Part shown: positions 23,626-25,489 of the stretch, in pieces | Layout: every line of letters starts with the position of its first letter | Numbering within the stretch: the first letter of the stretch is position 1 | Assembly: GCA_036897625.1 (NCBI GenBank) | Contig: JAYMTA010000662.1 | Coordinates: 1 to 25,489 of the forward strand | Source: Pelargonium cotyledonis | Lineage: Eukaryota > Streptophyta > Magnoliopsida > Geraniales > Geraniaceae | Length of the DNA: 25,489 nt | Reading direction: 5' to 3' | Notes under the pieces: generated by a model | The model's input: only the letters and a program-made list of their open reading frames with translations | Database searches by the model: none | What the model was told of the DNA's origin: nothing | Made by a program: the position numbers and the translations under genes

Positions 23626-25489
23626 CTGAGATTATCATTGCGTTCGTCAATATTTTTTAGAAGGGTATTTTTGAAACTAAAATGATATCATTACTTTCTT
23701 CAAAGCAAAAAAAATCAATCAGATATTATGAAGTTGAAGCTATTGTGCAATACACGTCGAGGGACCAACACCACTCCAAAACTTGACATCTGACACAAAA
23801 TTAACAAGCTTAACTCGTCTTTTTTTTTTCTTTTTTTTTTTTATGATGGAAAGAGTGACTTTATTAATCACTTAAATCATTAGATAACATGTCCGACAAA
23901 GAAATAGAACCAACATGATCCATCCACCCTACAGAACCTGAAACAAAGACGAACGGCCTATCAATACAATGAGCGACTTTGTTTGAAGATATTTTAACAA
24001 ACACGAACTCAATACTATCAAATTGAGAAACCAAACAAAATGTCTCTAATAATCAAATCCGAGGCATTGGAGTTCTCCCCTCTGGTTAAGTCGATTCAAA
24101 TTTTTTAAAAATGTTATTATTTGCGTAGAAAAAAATACTCTCTCCGTCCTAAAATAAGTGTTTTGTTTTAAATTTTTGCAAAAATTAAAAATTACTAGAT
24201 AATTCATTGTGTTTTCAATATTACCCCCACTTTTCCACCTACACTCCATGTGCAAATTAGCCCATGTGCATAAGTGATAGAGATAATATGGGGAAAATGA
24301 TAATATAACAACCTAAAAATAGAAACAAGACACTCATTTTAGAACGGAGGAGTATGTTTTATATAAATAAAAAAAATCTCTGTTGGAAGAGATTTTCTTA
24401 ATGAAAAGGTAGCTTATATCATTAAAAAAATGGCTCGACAAACATGCAATAGATATTTTTATCTTTCTCTATTTAAGTTTAGGTCCAAGTTTAGTTCGAA
24501 TTTACATTTATCTTGCTTGTAAAATGAGTAGTGGTTCAAAGGCATCACTATCTCGACCCAATATTATAGTGGTGGGCGGGATAATAAAAATGAATCGATG
24601 AACATATTTGCATTTAGGTATGAGCCCGAATGATTATAGCCCTATTCTAGATGGTTATAATATGCTTAATTAATACAAACTAAATCGAGTAATATTTTAG
24701 ACCTTAATATCTTGTCAAACCAAACAATTATGACCGATATACAAGTGACCCGAACAATCTATGGGCTGGGAATTCTCAACCCGTAAACACCCATTATCTC
24801 ATTTGACAGCTCTAACTAGTAATATTATTTCGTACCCTAAAATTATAAATAATTGAAACTATAACCAATATTTGAAAAAAAGAAAGTACCTGAAAGTTCC
24901 CGCCGTGCAAGGCCTTGTTTCTTGCAACGTCGATCAACGGATTGTCGTTCACCGAATTGATCTCTCTCTCGATCGATTTGGTCGAGAATCGAATCACCTC
25001 GATCTGAGGGCCCAGCCACTGCGGAGACGTCCGGAGCGCGTACCTGTCCTGCTTCGGCTTCTGCAGCGGATCCGTCTCGTGCACCTTCTGCGCCGCCTTC
25101 ACGTACGAGCTTCCGGCCAGCACGTGCTCCATCATCGCCGCCGCCTCGATCTGTCCCGGATGGTGCTTCAATTTGTGCGTCAAGTGGTCCGTGAACTCCG
25201 GCTTCCCCTGCATCACCTCCGCGAATATCGCCGACAGCATCACCGACAAAACCGCCAATATGTTGGTCTCGAAGAGGACGATCGAGGCCATGCCGGAGCC
25301 GACGCCGGTGCCGTTGACGAGAGCGAGGCCCTCCTTGGGCTGCAGCTCGAAGAATTGGTCGATGCCGGCGAGTTTTAGGGCCTCGGCGGCGGTCAGGGAG
25401 GCGCCGGTGGGGCCGACGGCTTTGGAGTTGGGGCGGCCTATGAGGAGGCCGGCGAGGGAGGGGGAGGGGGCTAGGGCGGCGGAGGCGGG
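22678..25489 (-). CDS. PAL: Phenylalanine ammonia-lyase, partial (5' end beyond the window), with an altered MIO motif
   Basis: PAL deaminates L-phenylalanine to trans-cinnamate, the entry step of phenylpropanoid metabolism, as a cytosolic tetramer. Two exons are visible, 25489-24890 and 23625-22678, joined in phase 0 to give 515 residues of a protein normally about 700-720 long. The first ~190 residues, with the Tyr loop, lie beyond the window. Intact signature blocks include [61 protein letters not shown], the run up to [13 protein letters not shown], and the end APLPIC. The cofactor region is odd: the position of Ala-Ser-Gly-Asp reads Ala-Ser-Ala-Ala (25475-25486) and nearby SYIAG reads PSLAG. 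One residue is missing at [11 protein letters not shown]. Otherwise the frame is clean. Codon use becomes markedly GC-rich toward the window end. It is certainly of the PAL family; whether the enzyme is active is doubtful. Confidence 0.9.
23820..24080 (-). mobile_element. 3'-truncated LINE-like fragment with poly(A) tail
   Basis: Read on the minus strand, a frame contains [17 protein letters not shown], which resembles the NxVAHxLAR end of the RNase H-like domain at the C-terminus of plant LINE-type polyproteins. It then runs to a stop (23864-23866) overlapping AATAAA (TTTATT at 23860-23865 on plus), 17 nt, and a poly(A) tract of 12 A, one G and further A (23820-23842). Upstream the frame appears shifted and is then lost, so only a dead tail remains. 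The left limit of ~24080 is approximate. Confidence 0.6.
24138..24352. mobile_element. Stowaway-type MITE (215 bp) in the PAL intron
   Basis: Starts CTCTCTCCGTCCTAAAATAA, ends TTTTAGAACGGAGGAG, flanked by TA at 24136-24137 and 24353-24354. The interior (CACTTTTCCACCTACACTCC, CATGTGCATAAGTGATA, AACCTAAAAATAGAAACAAG) closely matches the element at 18577-18828 in the same plus-strand orientation. It lacks the extra right-end segment of that copy. No coding capacity; it is a non-autonomous element. Confidence 0.85.
24890..25489 (-). CDS. PAL: PAL upstream exon, partial at window end
   Basis: 200 codons, open to the last base of the window in the PAL frame, ending HGGNFQ just before the donor CAG|GTACTT (minus strand). 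The strongest PAL matches are [20 protein letters not shown] and [20 protein letters not shown]. The visible N-terminal 12 residues are [12 protein letters not shown], where PALs have a T-A-S-G-D-L-V-P-L-S-Y-I pattern. The two align without gaps, and six of the twelve differ at or near the cofactor-forming site. Confidence 0.9.

Larger units (their letters stand above)
23626..24889 (-). other. Intron inside PAL (1,264 bp) at GGNFQ|GTPIG
   Basis: The intron is bounded by GTACTT and CTCAG on the minus strand and is phase 0. The usual angiosperm PAL intron is much nearer the N-terminus, upstream of the MIO motif, and would lie outside this window, so this one is additional. It contains a LINE-like 3' fragment (23820-~24080) and a Stowaway MITE (24138-24352). 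Nothing else is recognisable in 24360-24889 or 23626-23815. Confidence 0.85.

Noticed and set aside
24872..25378. A 168-codon plus-strand frame rich in Arg and Leu
   Set aside because: It is antisense to GC-rich PAL coding sequence; the minus strand carries unmistakable PAL motifs.

Overview
This is a window from a plant nuclear genome, almost certainly a flowering plant and probably a eudicot. It has AT/T-rich GT-AG introns, a many-exon chromatin gene of a plant-specific family (MOM1-like), a phenylalanine ammonia-lyase (PAL) gene, and Stowaway-type MITEs. There are no bacterial operons, rRNA genes, tRNA genes or CRISPR arrays.

Layout. (1) 1-~1300 is intergenic. It opens with what looks like a retroelement or gene 3' end (AATAAA then an A-run at 250-258) and ends in a promoter with paired TGGGCC/GGCCCA (site II-like) motifs. 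(2) ~1300-22,159 (+) is one large gene. I reconstructed it as a 5'UTR exon ending at 1444, a 1.5-kb leader intron, and 19 coding exons from the ATG at 2981 to the TGA at 22,159. The coding exons sum to 8,091 nt (2,696 aa), and every exon phase is consistent. Domain order: basic N-terminus, complete PHD finger, two chromodomains, a SNF2/CHD3-like ATPase region that has lost every catalytic motif I could check, coiled coils, the CMM2 coiled coil diagnostic of MOM1, a Pro/Ser-rich tandem-repeat tail (4 x 90 bp then 5 x 177 bp), and a terminal SUMO-interaction-like motif. (3) 22,160-22,677 is a short tail-to-tail interval. (4) 22,678->25,489 (-) is a PAL gene cut by the window end (515 residues visible). 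It is split by an unexpected intron carrying a LINE-like tail and a Stowaway MITE.

The two genes are convergent and functionally unrelated: one is a transcriptional-silencing factor, the other the entry enzyme of phenylpropanoid metabolism. Related MITE copies sit in an intron of each gene.

The most surprising observation is at the right edge. In the PAL reading frame, the Ala-Ser-Gly triad that forms the MIO cofactor reads Ala-Ser-Ala, the following Asp is Ala, and several nearby residues are changed, while the rest of the protein is canonical PAL. Other points of interest are the complete ancestral-style architecture with a dead ATPase in the MOM1-like protein, and the in-register two-tier coding repeat. 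All calls are from reading the sequence; no database search was run.
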